NCBI GenBank assembly: GCA_964610315.1
Contig: CAZSVM010000019.1
Span: 1-47,939, forward strand
DNA from: JAQVEM01 sp964610315
Lineage (GTDB): Bacteria > Actinomycetota > Humimicrobiia > Humimicrobiales > Humimicrobiaceae
Direction of reading: 5' to 3'
DNA: 47,939 nucleotides
Positions 18,857 to 26,776 of the stretch are shown one piece after another (the first letter of the stretch is position 1; each line of letters opens with the position of its first letter). The position numbers and the translations under genes are program-made. Under the pieces are notes generated by a model that saw only the letters and a program-made list of their open reading frames with translations, was not told where the DNA came from and ran no database searches.

Positions 18857-19231
18857 TTAATCTTTTTTAATGTACCTTACACCTTCCAGATTTCTAAAAT
18901 CAGAATCCTCAGTCCAGACTATCGCATCATGCATTCTGGCAGTGGCATATATTATGCTGTCTGCCATTGGCATTTTCAGTTTAATACTTAGCCTGGCTGC
19001 AAGAATAGATATCGAATCGGTTACCTCAATAATTTTTGGCTGCTGCATTATAGCTACAGCCTGAATTGCCGAACTCTCACTTTTCTCTGATGCTATCTTC
19101 TTATATACTTCATATAAATTGATTACTGAAACGATAAGTTCTTCAGTATCTTCAATAATAGGAGCAAAAAATTCAACATTTCTGCCGTCAGTAAAATATT
19201 CCAGCCAGCCCGAAGAATCAACTAAATTCAT
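18857..19231 (-). CDS. vapC: PIN-domain ribonuclease toxin, VapC family
   Basis: VapC toxins cut tRNA or rRNA when free of antitoxin. The 124 residues carry the PIN acidic residues: Asp in NLVDSSGWLEYF, Glu in SVINLYEVYKKI, Asp in MPMADSIIYATA, and Asp in WTEDSDFRNLEGV. The start overlaps the antitoxin stop by four bases. The RNA target cannot be predicted. Confidence 0.9.
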   Translation of the reverse strand: MNLVDSSGWLEYFTDGRNVEFFAPIIEDTEELIVSVINLYEVYKKIASEKSESSAIQAVAIMQQPKIIEVTDSISILAARLSIKLKMPMADSIIYATARMHDAIVWTEDSDFRNLEGVRYIKKD

Positions 19232-19434
19232 AATCTATCTTCTTCCCTTAAAATACTCGTATCCATACCTTTCAGAAAACCGCGAGCATCCTTAATATTT
19301 TTTAAGATGATGTATTCTATTCGGTCTTCTGCCTGAATTACCTGTAATTTTTGGCCGGGTTTTAATCTCAATCCCTTACGTATTTCTTTAGGAATTACTA
19401 TTTGATATTTTGGCGAAATAGTTATTGTTTTCAT
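19228..19434 (-). CDS. vapB: AbrB/MazE-type (SpoVT-AbrB) antitoxin, VapB
   Basis: It has a swapped-hairpin DNA-binding domain with the signature TISPKYQIVIPKEIRKGLRLKPGQKL, and a tail (ARGFLKGMDTSILREED) that should wrap the PIN toxin. I take the second ATG at 19434 as the start (68 residues) because aaagga then has normal spacing. The first ATG at 19443 abuts that site. It is the first gene of the pair and is expected to repress its own promoter at 19462-19490. Confidence 0.88.
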   Translation of the reverse strand: MKTITISPKYQIVIPKEIRKGLRLKPGQKLQVIQAEDRIEYIILKNIKDARGFLKGMDTSILREEDRL

Positions 19435-19461
19435 TTCCGACATCCTTTACTTTTACAAAAA

Positions 19462-19502
19462 AGTATATCGATTATTAGTTGGCATGTCAATATTTTATCG
19501 AT
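19462..19502 (-). promoter_or_regulatory. vapBC promoter with flanking ATCGAT operator candidates
   Basis: On the minus strand, TTGACA (19485-19490) and TATACT (19462-19467) are separated by 17 bases, a near-consensus sigma-A promoter. The palindrome ATCGAT occurs at 19467-19472, touching the -10, and again at 19497-19502, just upstream of the -35. They are 30 bases apart, close to three helical turns. A second TTGACA overlaps the outer region. These are likely VapBC binding sites. Confidence 0.7.
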
Positions 19503-19649
19503 GTCAATTTTGTTAAATTCTATTATTCACTATTGGATTTATTAAATCAATATAATTACCGTAAAATTAATGTAATGATATTTAATAATATGCTCTTTCG
19601 GTTAAACAGTCATGGTTAAGAGTTAAAATGATTAATGTACCGCTATATA

Positions 19650-19686
19650 AATAAGGCTGGCCTTAGTGTTTAAAGCCAGCCTTATT
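19650..19686 (-). terminator. Hairpin terminator downstream of groEL
   Basis: aataaggctggc (19650-19661) pairs perfectly with gccagccttatt (19675-19686), leaving a 13-base loop. It lies about 75 bases after the groEL stop. The T-run on the minus side is poor, so termination may be incomplete or need Rho. It also faces the vapBC promoter about 200 bases away. The rest of the 19444-19762 gap shows only the vapBC promoter. Confidence 0.7.
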
Positions 19687-19762
19687 TACTCTTTTATTCT
19701 GCTTTATTAATAACTATCAAACTAATATAGTTTCAATCAGTCATCTTCATTAAGCTGCCCTA

Positions 19763-21394
19763 CTACATTGGAGGCATTCCGCCCGGATAGCCGCCTCCCG
19801 GAGGCATCATAGGTTTTTCCTTTTCAGGTTTTTCTGCCACAATTACCTCAGTTGTAAGCAGCAGAGCCGCTATAGATGCCGCATTCTGCAGTGCACTTCT
19901 GGTAACCTTTGCCGGGTCTATAATTCCGGCATCTATCATATTTACATATTTTCCATTTAAGGCATCCAATCCCTCGCCCGGAGGCATTTTCTTTACATTT
20001 TCTACCACAACCGAACCCTCCAGGCCGGCATTTGCAGCTATCTGTCTTAACGGTTCCTCCAGAACTTTAGTTACAATAGCCGCTCCAGTTCTGACATCAC
20101 CTTCATATTTACCAAGGTCAATTTTGGGAATCACGTTTATTAGAACGACTCCTCCACCGGCAACGATACCTTCCTCCACTGCAGCTTTTGTAGCTGAAAG
20201 AGCATCTTCTATTCTGTGCTTTTTCTCCTTTAATTCAACTTCAGTTGCTGCTCCAACTTTTATTACTGCCACACCGCCGGAGAGTTTAGCCAATCTTTCC
20301 TGTAGTTTTTCTTTGTCAAAATCTGAGTCACTCTGTTCTATTTCATTCTTGATTTGCTTAATCCTGCCCTTTATATCACTTGCAGATCCTTTACCTTCAA
20401 CAATAGTGGTATTTTCTTTATCCACTTTAATCTGTCTTGCCGAACCAAGCATGTCCAGAGTAACATTCTCTAGTTTTATGCCAATTTCTTCGCTTATTAC
20501 TTTTCCACTGGTTACTATAGCGATATCTTCCAGCATAGCTTTTCTCCTGTCGCCAAATCCGGGAGCTTTTACAGCAACTACAGTCAGCGTACCTCTTAAT
20601 TTATTAACTACTATAGTTGCCAGTGCTTCTCCTTCAACATCCTCGGCAATTATCAGGAGTGGTTTTCCGGACTGCTGTATTTTTTCAAGAATAGGAATTA
20701 AATCCCCTACTGCCGCTATCTTCTGATTGGCAATTAGTATATAAGGCTCATTTAGAACTGCCTCCATTCTTTCGGCATCTGTAACCATATAAGGAGAAAG
20801 ATACCCTTTATCAAACTGCAGACCTTCAACTAGTTCTATTTCTATACCGAATTTATTGGATTCTTCTACAGTGATAACTCCGTCTTTTCCCACTTTATCC
20901 ATAGCATCGGCTATGGTATTTCCTATTTTATCATCAGCGGCGGAGATAGCTGCCACTTCCGCTATCTTCTTCTTATCAGTAGCAATATCCTGGCTCATCT
21001 GGCCTATCTGATCCACCACTATATTAACTGCTTCCTCTATACCCTTTTTGAGCAGCAGCGGATTGGCTCCTGCGGCAACATTTCTTAAACCTTCTTTTAC
21101 CATTGCCTGTGCCAGAAGGGTTGCTGTGGTAGTACCATCTCCGGCAACATCATTGGTTTTGGTAGCAACCTCTTTTAATAATTGAACTCCCGCATTTTCA
21201 AAAACATCCTCAACATCAATTTCCCTAGCAATAGTTACACCATCATTGGTAATGGTAGGGGCACCATATTTTTTGTCCAGTACCACATTCCTACCTTTAG
21301 GTCCAAGAGTAACTTTAATTGCATCTGCTATTATATTTACCCCTCTTTCAAGGGATCTTCTTGCAACCTCATCATATTTAAGTTCTTTAGCCAT
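19763..21394 (-). CDS. groEL: Chaperonin GroEL (Hsp60)
   Basis: GroEL is the 14-mer folding chamber subunit, and it also controls HrcA. The 543-residue length is normal. Landmarks are AKELKYDEVARRSLERGVN, VTLGPKGRNVVLDKKYG, the ATP-site VAGDGTTTATLLAQ, and AVEEGIVAGGGVVLI. The tail ends in a Gly/Met-rich sequence (PPGGGYPGGMPPM), as in typical folding GroELs. It lies 33 bases after groES. Only one copy is in the window. Confidence 0.98.
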   Translation of the reverse strand: MAKELKYDEVARRSLERGVNIIADAIKVTLGPKGRNVVLDKKYGAPTITNDGVTIAREIDVEDVFENAGVQLLKEVATKTNDVAGDGTTTATLLAQAMVKEGLRNVAAGANPLLLKKGIEEAVNIVVDQIGQMSQDIATDKKKIAEVAAISAADDKIGNTIADAMDKVGKDGVITVEESNKFGIEIELVEGLQFDKGYLSPYMVTDAERMEAVLNEPYILIANQKIAAVGDLIPILEKIQQSGKPLLIIAEDVEGEALATIVVNKLRGTLTVVAVKAPGFGDRRKAMLEDIAIVTSGKVISEEIGIKLENVTLDMLGSARQIKVDKENTTIVEGKGSASDIKGRIKQIKNEIEQSDSDFDKEKLQERLAKLSGGVAVIKVGAATEVELKEKKHRIEDALSATKAAVEEGIVAGGGVVLINVIPKIDLGKYEGDVRTGAAIVTKVLEEPLRQIAANAGLEGSVVVENVKKMPPGEGLDALNGKYVNMIDAGIIDPAKVTRSALQNAASIAALLLTTEVIVAEKPEKEKPMMPPGGGYPGGMPPM

Positions 21395-21427
21395 TATCTT
21401 TTTACCTCCTTCTAAAAATAAAAACTT

Positions 21428-21715
21428 TTACTCTACAATAGCCAGAACATCGCTTTCCTTTATAATCAGGTGTTCCTCTCCATCGATTTTTACTTCCGTT
21501 CCTGAATATTTGGAGTAAAGAACTACATCTCCGACTTTTACCTCCATAGGAATTTTATTGCCTTTTTCATCTCTGGTTCCGCTGCCAGCAGCAATTACTT
21601 TTCCTTCCTGAGGTTTTTCCTTGGCAGAATCTGGAAGAACGATCCCGCTTTTGGTTTTTTCTTCACTTGGATTTGGTTTTACTAATAATCTGTCACCGAG
21701 TGGTTTATATCCCAT
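21428..21715 (-). CDS. groES: Co-chaperonin GroES (Hsp10)
   Basis: GroES caps the GroEL chamber. The 95 residues include the N-terminal KPLGDRLLVKP, the mobile loop EEKTKSGIVLPDSAKEKPQEG, and the C-terminal VLYSKYSGTEVKIDGEEHLI. A strong aaggagg ribosome site precedes the ATG. The gene starts the groESL operon and has a CIRCE operator and promoter immediately upstream. Confidence 0.97.
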   Translation of the reverse strand: MGYKPLGDRLLVKPNPSEEKTKSGIVLPDSAKEKPQEGKVIAAGSGTRDEKGNKIPMEVKVGDVVLYSKYSGTEVKIDGEEHLIIKESDVLAIVE

Positions 21716-21770
21716 TATTTTTCCTCCTTTTTAGATAATTTGTATATTTATGCAAATATACTAAATAGAG

Positions 21771-21797
21771 TTAGCACTCTTATATACAGACTGCTGA
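21771..21797 (-). promoter_or_regulatory. Degenerate CIRCE operator (HrcA site)
   Basis: The left arm ttagcactc (21771-21779) is a perfect CIRCE half. After exactly nine bases the right arm reads gactgctga (21789-21797), seven of nine matches to GAGTGCTAA. It lies 56 bases upstream of groES and just downstream of the promoter. HrcA (3529-4587) is the expected reader. The weakened arm could lower affinity. Confidence 0.85.
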
Positions 21798-21806
21798 CAT
21801 TTAGAA

Positions 21807-21835
21807 ATAATATTATATTGAAATTAAAAAATCAA
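21807..21835 (-). promoter_or_regulatory. groESL promoter
   Basis: On the minus strand, TTGATT (21830-21835) and TATTAT (21807-21812) are separated by 17 bases. This puts the transcription start at about 21800, so the CIRCE element lies in the initial transcribed region, its usual place. Confidence 0.6.
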
Positions 21836-21931
21836 GAAGAACTTTAAGCAAATTTTATTCTTAAAACGGTCAAGAGGGATCCAACCAGTTTGATAATTAT
21901 AAGAGTCTCTAATTAAATATTAGAGCCGTAA

Positions 21932-22960
21932 TTAAATATCACTCCTGGAATAAACATCAACTTTCAGGTTATCGAACCTTTTTTTCAAAAACCGGTAATA
22001 ACCCAGGCAGGCAACCATTGCCGCATTATCCATACACAGATAAAGCGGAGGGATATATATTTTAATATTATTCTCTTTACCCTTTCTCAAGAATTCCTTT
22101 CTTAGCTCACTATTAGCCGCAACGCCGCCGCTGATTAGAATATTTTGAACACCAAACCTTTTTGCTGCTTCTATGGTTTTATCGGTTAAAACTTCGACTA
22201 TGGACCTCTGAAAGCTGGCCACAAGATTGGGAATATTTTCTTTTGAGATAAGTGCCCTATCCTTTTTGGTTCTGTAAATTAAAGAAGTCTTGAGCCCGCT
22301 AAAACTAAAGTTAAAATCGCCGCTATCCATCATAGGTTTTGGGAAATCTATGGAATAAGGATCTCCTTTCTGCGACAGTTTATCGATAACCGGACCTCCG
22401 GGATAACCGAGATCCAGGTATCTTGCGATTTTATCATAAGCTTCCCCTGCGGCGTCATCTACGGTATGACCTATTTCTTTTATGTTCCAATCCCGGTCAA
22501 TATAATACAGGCTTGAGTGACCTCCGGATACAATAAGCCCTATGAAATTACCGCAGATATCGGGATTTTCCAGTATGTTGGAATAAATATGTGCCTCTAG
22601 ATGATTAACCGCAATCAGCGGTATTTTTTTTGAATAACTTATAGCCTTGGCAGCACCCATTCCCACCAGGAGAGAACCAATAAGGCCAGGCCTGCTGGTA
22701 ATGCTGACTGCGTCGATCTTATCAAAACCTGTAGAGGCCTTTTCCAGAGCTTCTTTTATAACTATGTCTATTACCTCTATATGTTTTCTTGAGGCAATCT
22801 CCGGTACAATACCACCATATTTTCTGTGGATCTCCTCCTGTGAAGAAACTATATTGGAAAGTACCTCAGAGCCATTCTTAACTACCGAAGCGCAGGTATC
22901 GTCACAGGAAGTCTCGATACCCAGTATGTAAATATCTTCTTTTATTTTATCTTCTTTTAT
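21932..22960 (-). CDS. tsaD: tRNA threonylcarbamoyltransferase TsaD (start codon not canonical)
   Basis: TsaD transfers threonylcarbamoyl to A37 of ANN-decoding tRNAs. The family motifs span the whole protein: LGIETSCDDT, YGGIVPEIASRKHIE, SRPGLIGSLLVG, the metal-binding HLEAHIYS, and LIVSGGHSSLYYI. The frame is open from 22975 but has no ATG, GTG or TTG before a GTG at 22666, which lies 85 codons inside the conserved region. ATA at 22960 has an aaagga ribosome site at ideal spacing (six bases). ATT at 22933 would give the usual family N-terminus, YILGIETS. I use 22960 (342 residues). The gene follows tsaB and precedes groES, the actinobacterial order. Confidence 0.9.
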   Translation of the reverse strand: MKEDKIKEDIYILGIETSCDDTCASVVKNGSEVLSNIVSSQEEIHRKYGGIVPEIASRKHIEVIDIVIKEALEKASTGFDKIDAVSITSRPGLIGSLLVGMGAAKAISYSKKIPLIAVNHLEAHIYSNILENPDICGNFIGLIVSGGHSSLYYIDRDWNIKEIGHTVDDAAGEAYDKIARYLDLGYPGGPVIDKLSQKGDPYSIDFPKPMMDSGDFNFSFSGLKTSLIYRTKKDRALISKENIPNLVASFQRSIVEVLTDKTIEAAKRFGVQNILISGGVAANSELRKEFLRKGKENNIKIYIPPLYLCMDNAAMVACLGYYRFLKKRFDNLKVDVYSRSDI

Positions 22961-23036
22961 ATTAGTTCCTTTATATTATCCTATCTTTTATTACAATTCC
23001 GGTATTTTACAGCTAAATCTTATCATTGATACATTC

Positions 23037-23882
23037 TCATTGGCCACAAATCCTATTTTGCTTACTACCGAAGGGTATGAATTCCCTGACGTATACCGGA
23101 ATAAGATTTTTGGTCTCTACTTTTCTTACCGCATTAAAATATACGCAGACATTCAGAAATTCCGCCCAGGGATAAACCATCTTTTTATCCAGACTAAAAA
23201 TCCTGTTTTGTCTGATTATATCCGACAGAATTTCCCTGTAACTTAAATAACAGTTGCCGCCTATAAGTATTTTTGGATTTCTATATTCAGTCTCACTGCC
23301 GGGAATTTTTAAGATTCCATTCTTTATCAAATTATTTAAAACACTTTTAAGGCTGCTGTAACCGATTAAAAAACTCTCACCCGTCCTTCTTATAAAATAA
23401 TGCCCCTTCCTGCTTCTAATCCCGGCAAGATATTCGTTTTTATTATCCAACTCGGGAGTAATATTATAGAAAGCAAAATAGACTTCCTCTCTTCTGACAT
23501 CAAGGCAGGGCATTACCATAACAGAAATATTTTTTTTAAAGGAGCTAATAATAAAATTATTATTTTTTAAAACCATGCCCACTGCCACTGCATCAAGCGA
23601 ATTTATGCCAAAAGCAGGTTTTTCCTCCAGCCAGGATAAGATTTTGATAACACTTACTCCTATCCTGGTTCCGGTAAAATCACCAGGTCCAAGATTTACT
23701 CCAAAAACATCTATCTCTTTTAAGGCAAGGTTCAATTTGGATAATGCACGGTCCAGCAGTCCCACTACATTTACCATGTGCCCTGTGCCGCTATTATCGG
23801 TTACTTCCAAGAGCAGCTTATCATCACGGCTGACGGCTGCGCTTAACCTTTTTGTGCTGCTGTCAATACTTAAAATATTCAT
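23037..23882 (-). CDS. tsaB: tRNA threonylcarbamoyladenosine biosynthesis protein TsaB
   Basis: TsaB is the scaffold partner of TsaD in t6A synthesis. The 281 residues start with the family's ILSIDSSTKRLSAAVS and include GPGDFTGTRIGVSVIK and the FGINSLDAVAVGM segment. At about residues 110-160 there is an unusually long region (IISSFKKNISVMVMPCLDVRREEVYFAFYN), where the DARREEVY-like family motif survives as DVRREEVY. The C-terminus ends IPVYVREF, the conserved PxYxR end. rimI, often fused or adjacent, is absent. Confidence 0.9.
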   Translation of the reverse strand: MNILSIDSSTKRLSAAVSRDDKLLLEVTDNSGTGHMVNVVGLLDRALSKLNLALKEIDVFGVNLGPGDFTGTRIGVSVIKILSWLEEKPAFGINSLDAVAVGMVLKNNNFIISSFKKNISVMVMPCLDVRREEVYFAFYNITPELDNKNEYLAGIRSRKGHYFIRRTGESFLIGYSSLKSVLNNLIKNGILKIPGSETEYRNPKILIGGNCYLSYREILSDIIRQNRIFSLDKKMVYPWAEFLNVCVYFNAVRKVETKNLIPVYVREFIPFGSKQNRICGQ

Positions 23883-23996
23883 GATACTCTGCCTTTAAAG
23901 GACCATTTATACCGGTCCCATTTATTTTTTAGTATGCTAATATTATGCTTATATCACCTTTATTTTTAACCAATGCATTATTACCGGCCGACTCTC

Positions 23997-24521
23997 TTAT
24001 ATAATACTATTATCTGCTTTTCTCAATGTCTTCTTGAATTCTTCCAATTTTAAATCCCAGTATCGGCTTACACTTTTAAAGATAATCTTTCTTTTTGTTC
24101 CTGTATCTTTTCCTAAATTGTTCTCATCCATAAGATAGTTTAGATTTATCTCCAGAAACTCCCTTCTTATATAATCTTTTATCTTATCTCCCCACTCTAC
24201 GCAAATAATCGAATTACCGTTATAAAAATAATCATCAAGACCAATTCCATCTATTTCGTTAATATTTTCAAGCCGGTAGAGATCAGCATGTATAAGTTTT
24301 GTATGATTATCAACCCTGTATTCATTAAGAATAGTAAAGCTGGGGCTGGAAATTTTTTCTGCCAGTCCCAATCCTTCGGCCAGCCCGGAGATAAAAGTAG
24401 TTTTACCCCCGCCCAGCTCACCGGTAAAAAGAATAATATTTCCCTTTAGTAGAATCCTGGAGAAAATCTTTCCGAGGTTTTTGGTAAAAACGGGAGAATT
24501 TGAAATAATCTCAATTTGCAT
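23997..24521 (-). CDS. tsaE: tRNA threonylcarbamoyladenosine biosynthesis ATPase TsaE
   Basis: TsaE is the ATPase that drives turnover of the TsaBD complex. At 174 residues it has the P-loop GELGGGKTTFISGLAEGLG, the switch-like SSPSFTILNEY, and the family blocks HADLYRLE and GLDDYF plus VEWGDKI. The gene is one base from the preceding uracil-DNA glycosylase and starts the tsaE-tsaB-tsaD order. Confidence 0.93.
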   Translation of the reverse strand: MQIEIISNSPVFTKNLGKIFSRILLKGNIILFTGELGGGKTTFISGLAEGLGLAEKISSPSFTILNEYRVDNHTKLIHADLYRLENINEIDGIGLDDYFYNGNSIICVEWGDKIKDYIRREFLEINLNYLMDENNLGKDTGTKRKIIFKSVSRYWDLKLEEFKKTLRKADNSII

Positions 24522-24522
24522 A

Positions 24523-25176
24523 TTAAAAAAGCCCTAACTGTTCACCCTTATTCTCTACACCTTCGGTTTCCAGACTTAAGATATCTTCCTGAGACTCAAC
24601 TGCTTCCCCATCAGAGTCAATCAATTTTCTTATCCTTTGAAAATCCTGCTTTAGAATTTCCATTTTGGACGGCATATATAAGGCAGCCGCCGGGTGATTT
24701 ATGGGCATAATAAGCCGGTTGTTAATTTTATATACTTTTCCTCTGAGGCTGTTAATGCCCTTATCGGTATTTAGCAAAAGCTGAGTGGAGAATTTACCCA
24801 GAGTGCATATTATTTTGGGGTCAATTATTTTTATCTGTTCCATCAGGTGATCCTTGCAGGTATTTATTTCTTCTATCAAGGGATCCCTGTTTCCGGGGGG
24901 CCTGCATTTCAAAACGTTAGCGATAAAAACTCCACTCCGGTCAAATCCGATGAAAGCAAGCAGCTCATCAAGCAGTTTTCCGGCCTGGCCGACAAAAGGC
25001 AGCCCCTGCAGATCTTCATTCTTGCCGGGAGCTTCTCCTACAAACATAACCTCAGCATAGGCGCTTCCGCTGCCAAAAACGAATTTGGTCCTATAATTAC
25101 AGAGCCCGCATTTCCGGCAGTCTTTGATTTCAAGGTAAAACTCTTTTAACTTTTCCCTTTTATCGTATTCTTCCAT
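24523..25176 (-). CDS. Uracil-DNA glycosylase, family 4 (iron-sulphur)
   Basis: It removes uracil from DNA to begin base-excision repair. The 217 residues show the cluster ligands CRKCGLC near 20-26 and a second Cys pair in VLKCRPPGNRDP and INTCKDHL. The active-site block is FVGEAPGKNEDLQGLPFVGQAGKLLDELL with the GExPG motif, and the C-terminal DNA-binding loop carries MPINHPAA. Family 4 is common in thermophiles and Actinobacteria. It lies directly upstream of tsaE, probably in one transcript, and is divergent from the lipoprotein gene. Confidence 0.92.
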   Translation of the reverse strand: MEEYDKREKLKEFYLEIKDCRKCGLCNYRTKFVFGSGSAYAEVMFVGEAPGKNEDLQGLPFVGQAGKLLDELLAFIGFDRSGVFIANVLKCRPPGNRDPLIEEINTCKDHLMEQIKIIDPKIICTLGKFSTQLLLNTDKGINSLRGKVYKINNRLIMPINHPAAALYMPSKMEILKQDFQRIRKLIDSDGEAVESQEDILSLETEGVENKGEQLGLF

Positions 25177-25331
25177 AATTATTTTTAGCCTCTAAGTCAT
25201 TTTTAATATCTATTTATAACTTATAATATTACATACTTCAATATTTATACATCCTCATTTACAAAAAATTAAAATTCTTTTATCATTAGCGCAAAAGCAA
25301 TTAAAAATAATCATATAAAAAGGACATACAC

Positions 25332-25742
25332 ATGAAAACCAAAGCAACAATTTTTACTCTAACCATAGCACTTGTTTTTGCATTGCTGGTGGGAGGTTGT
25401 GCCCTTGGCCCAGTGGAGATCGAAAGTGTTACCACTTGTAAAAACGTGGACAGTGATTACAAACCGGTAGACCCTACCACTGCTTTTCCGTCAGGAACTC
25501 AGATTGTATACGCATCGGTTAAAATTAAAAACATGTCCACAGAAGATAAGATAACTACCAAGTGGAATTACCTGGAAAGCGGAGAGGAAATTAATACTAC
25601 CGATTTTACCACCGATACTCCCGGATCAGGATATATCGGTTTTAGCTTAACTGTCGAAGGAGGTTTCCCTTCGGGAAGATACAACGTAGCAGTTTATCTT
25701 AACAATGAACTGATTGAAACTGTAGATTTTTCGGTAGAATAG
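25332..25742 (+). CDS. Small secreted lipoprotein with Ig-like fold
   Basis: The 136 residues start with a lipoprotein signal peptide (hydrophobic 8-22) and lipobox LVGGC, with the lipidated Cys at about 23. The rest looks like a single beta-sandwich: IVYASVKIKNMSTEDKITTKWNY is followed by a C-terminal strand pair, YNVAVYLNNELIETVDFSV. That pattern is common in substrate-binding or adhesive surface domains. I do not know its function. It is a single gene preceded by aaaaggac and is convergent with the RAM-domain gene. Confidence 0.75.
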   Translation: MKTKATIFTLTIALVFALLVGGCALGPVEIESVTTCKNVDSDYKPVDPTTAFPSGTQIVYASVKIKNMSTEDKITTKWNYLESGEEINTTDFTTDTPGSGYIGFSLTVEGGFPSGRYNVAVYLNNELIETVDFSVE

Positions 25743-25775
25743 TTTTTCTTCAATATTATTATAGAATTTTAAAAT

Positions 25776-26003
25776 TTAGCTGCCAGCAATACAGGTAAGC
25801 GTTCTTGAAATTCCATCAATTTTTTGAATCTTATTGACGATTAAATTTGTAAGATCAGCGGGATCAGTAAACTCAACAAATGCAATAATATCATAAGGTC
25901 CAATTGTTGTGTGAGCACTTTTTACATTTTCTATTGATTTCATAGTAGCCAATACATCCATTACCTTTCCTGCATCAACAGTAATTAAAATATAAGCCTG
26001 CAT
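25776..26003 (-). CDS. Stand-alone Lrp/AsnC ligand-binding (RAM) domain protein
   Basis: The 75 residues form just the effector-binding RAM domain of Lrp/AsnC regulators, with no helix-turn-helix. AYILITVDAGKVMDVLATMKSI is the first beta-alpha unit, GPYDIIAFVEFTDPADL the central part, and IDGISRTLTCIAGS the end. Such stand-alone proteins form decamers that bind amino acids or partner with full Lrp proteins. The start at 26003 is chosen because gggaggtga lies just upstream, whereas the longer frame would include it. Confidence 0.88.
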   Translation of the reverse strand: MQAYILITVDAGKVMDVLATMKSIENVKSAHTTIGPYDIIAFVEFTDPADLTNLIVNKIQKIDGISRTLTCIAGS

Positions 26004-26026
26004 TTTTTCACCTCCCATCAATTTAA

Positions 26027-26245
26027 GCTAAAAAACCAGCTATCTTAGCCGCTCACGCCTCTAGCGACGCTCTACTCAACCGCCTATATACAAGTGAAGT
26101 TTTACAGCTTCTGAAATATTATAATGAAAATTATTCAATCTTTAGTTCAATAAAGAAATGCAACAAATGCAATAAAATTATAGTACTTCCGTTATCACAG
26201 TTCAACTTTTGGAAAATAGGGGGTGAAAATTTCCCGGTCTTTTAA
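26027..26245 (+). pseudogene. Probable gene remnant (C-terminal fragment)
   Basis: A 73-codon open frame has no plausible start but reads like protein. A helical first part (LLNRLYTSEVLQLLKYYNENY) is followed by a CNKCNK zinc-knuckle-like pair, then FNFWKIGGENFPVF and a stop at 26243. The first 60 bases are more GC-rich than the surrounding gap. It may be the broken end of a mobile-element or nuclease gene, but I do not recognise it. Between it and the pseudopilin gene I see nothing. Confidence 0.3.
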
Positions 26246-26323
26246 CCAATTCTTGTTTATTAAACTAGTCAGTCTTATCAATAAACATTATCTCTAATTT
26301 TTTATTCATACAATCTGCTATTT

Positions 26324-26776
26324 TTATTTTATTCTTCTAAGTCTGCCATTTGCTTTAGTGTGGATGGTTATATTATTTATAGAAATTATTTTTAAAAAGA
26401 AACAACTTACATCTGCTTCGCAATACACTTTTATATATTTCGGATTATCTATACTGTCTACAATACTATAACCTAGATTTTTAATGCTGCAACCGGTATT
26501 ATTTTCATAATTTTTATAAAAATATTCATAAATTATATCCGGATAATTATCTGCCAATTTATTAATACCAAGGGTTTGAGCCGCCTCTATATCAATGCAT
26601 TTTGAGGCTTCTTCTGCCGCAACCATGCAGGCTTTATTTATTTCTTCTTTATACAAAAAAACTCTCCCTATATCGACAACAAATCCAACTAACAGCATGA
26701 AAACTGGTAATAATAAAGCAATAAGAATTAAAATTGAACCTTTATTAACACTTAAATTAAAACTCGAATATCTCAT
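26324..26776 (-). CDS. TadE/TadG-like pseudopilin
   Basis: This is a minor pilin-like protein of the Tad secretion system. A cytoplasmic tip ends in NKGSILILIALLLPVFMLLVGFVVDIGRVF: the hydrophobic N-terminal helix that TadE and TadG share, with the Gly-Ser processing-like step before it. A soluble region follows with three Cys (NKACMV, GCSI, DVSCFF). The start is uncertain; ATG at 26776 overlaps the preceding gene by 20 bases. It is the last gene of the Tad operon. Unlike full TadG it has no long C-terminal VWA domain. Confidence 0.75.
   Translation of the reverse strand: MRYSSFNLSVNKGSILILIALLLPVFMLLVGFVVDIGRVFLYKEEINKACMVAAEEASKCIDIEAAQTLGINKLADNYPDIIYEYFYKNYENNTGCSIKNLGYSIVDSIDNPKYIKVYCEADVSCFFLKIISINNITIHTKANGRLRRIK

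Noticed and set aside
20124..20726. Plus-strand 200-residue frame inside groEL
   Set aside because: It is a shadow of a conserved gene, with Ser/Pro/Thr-rich low-complexity content.
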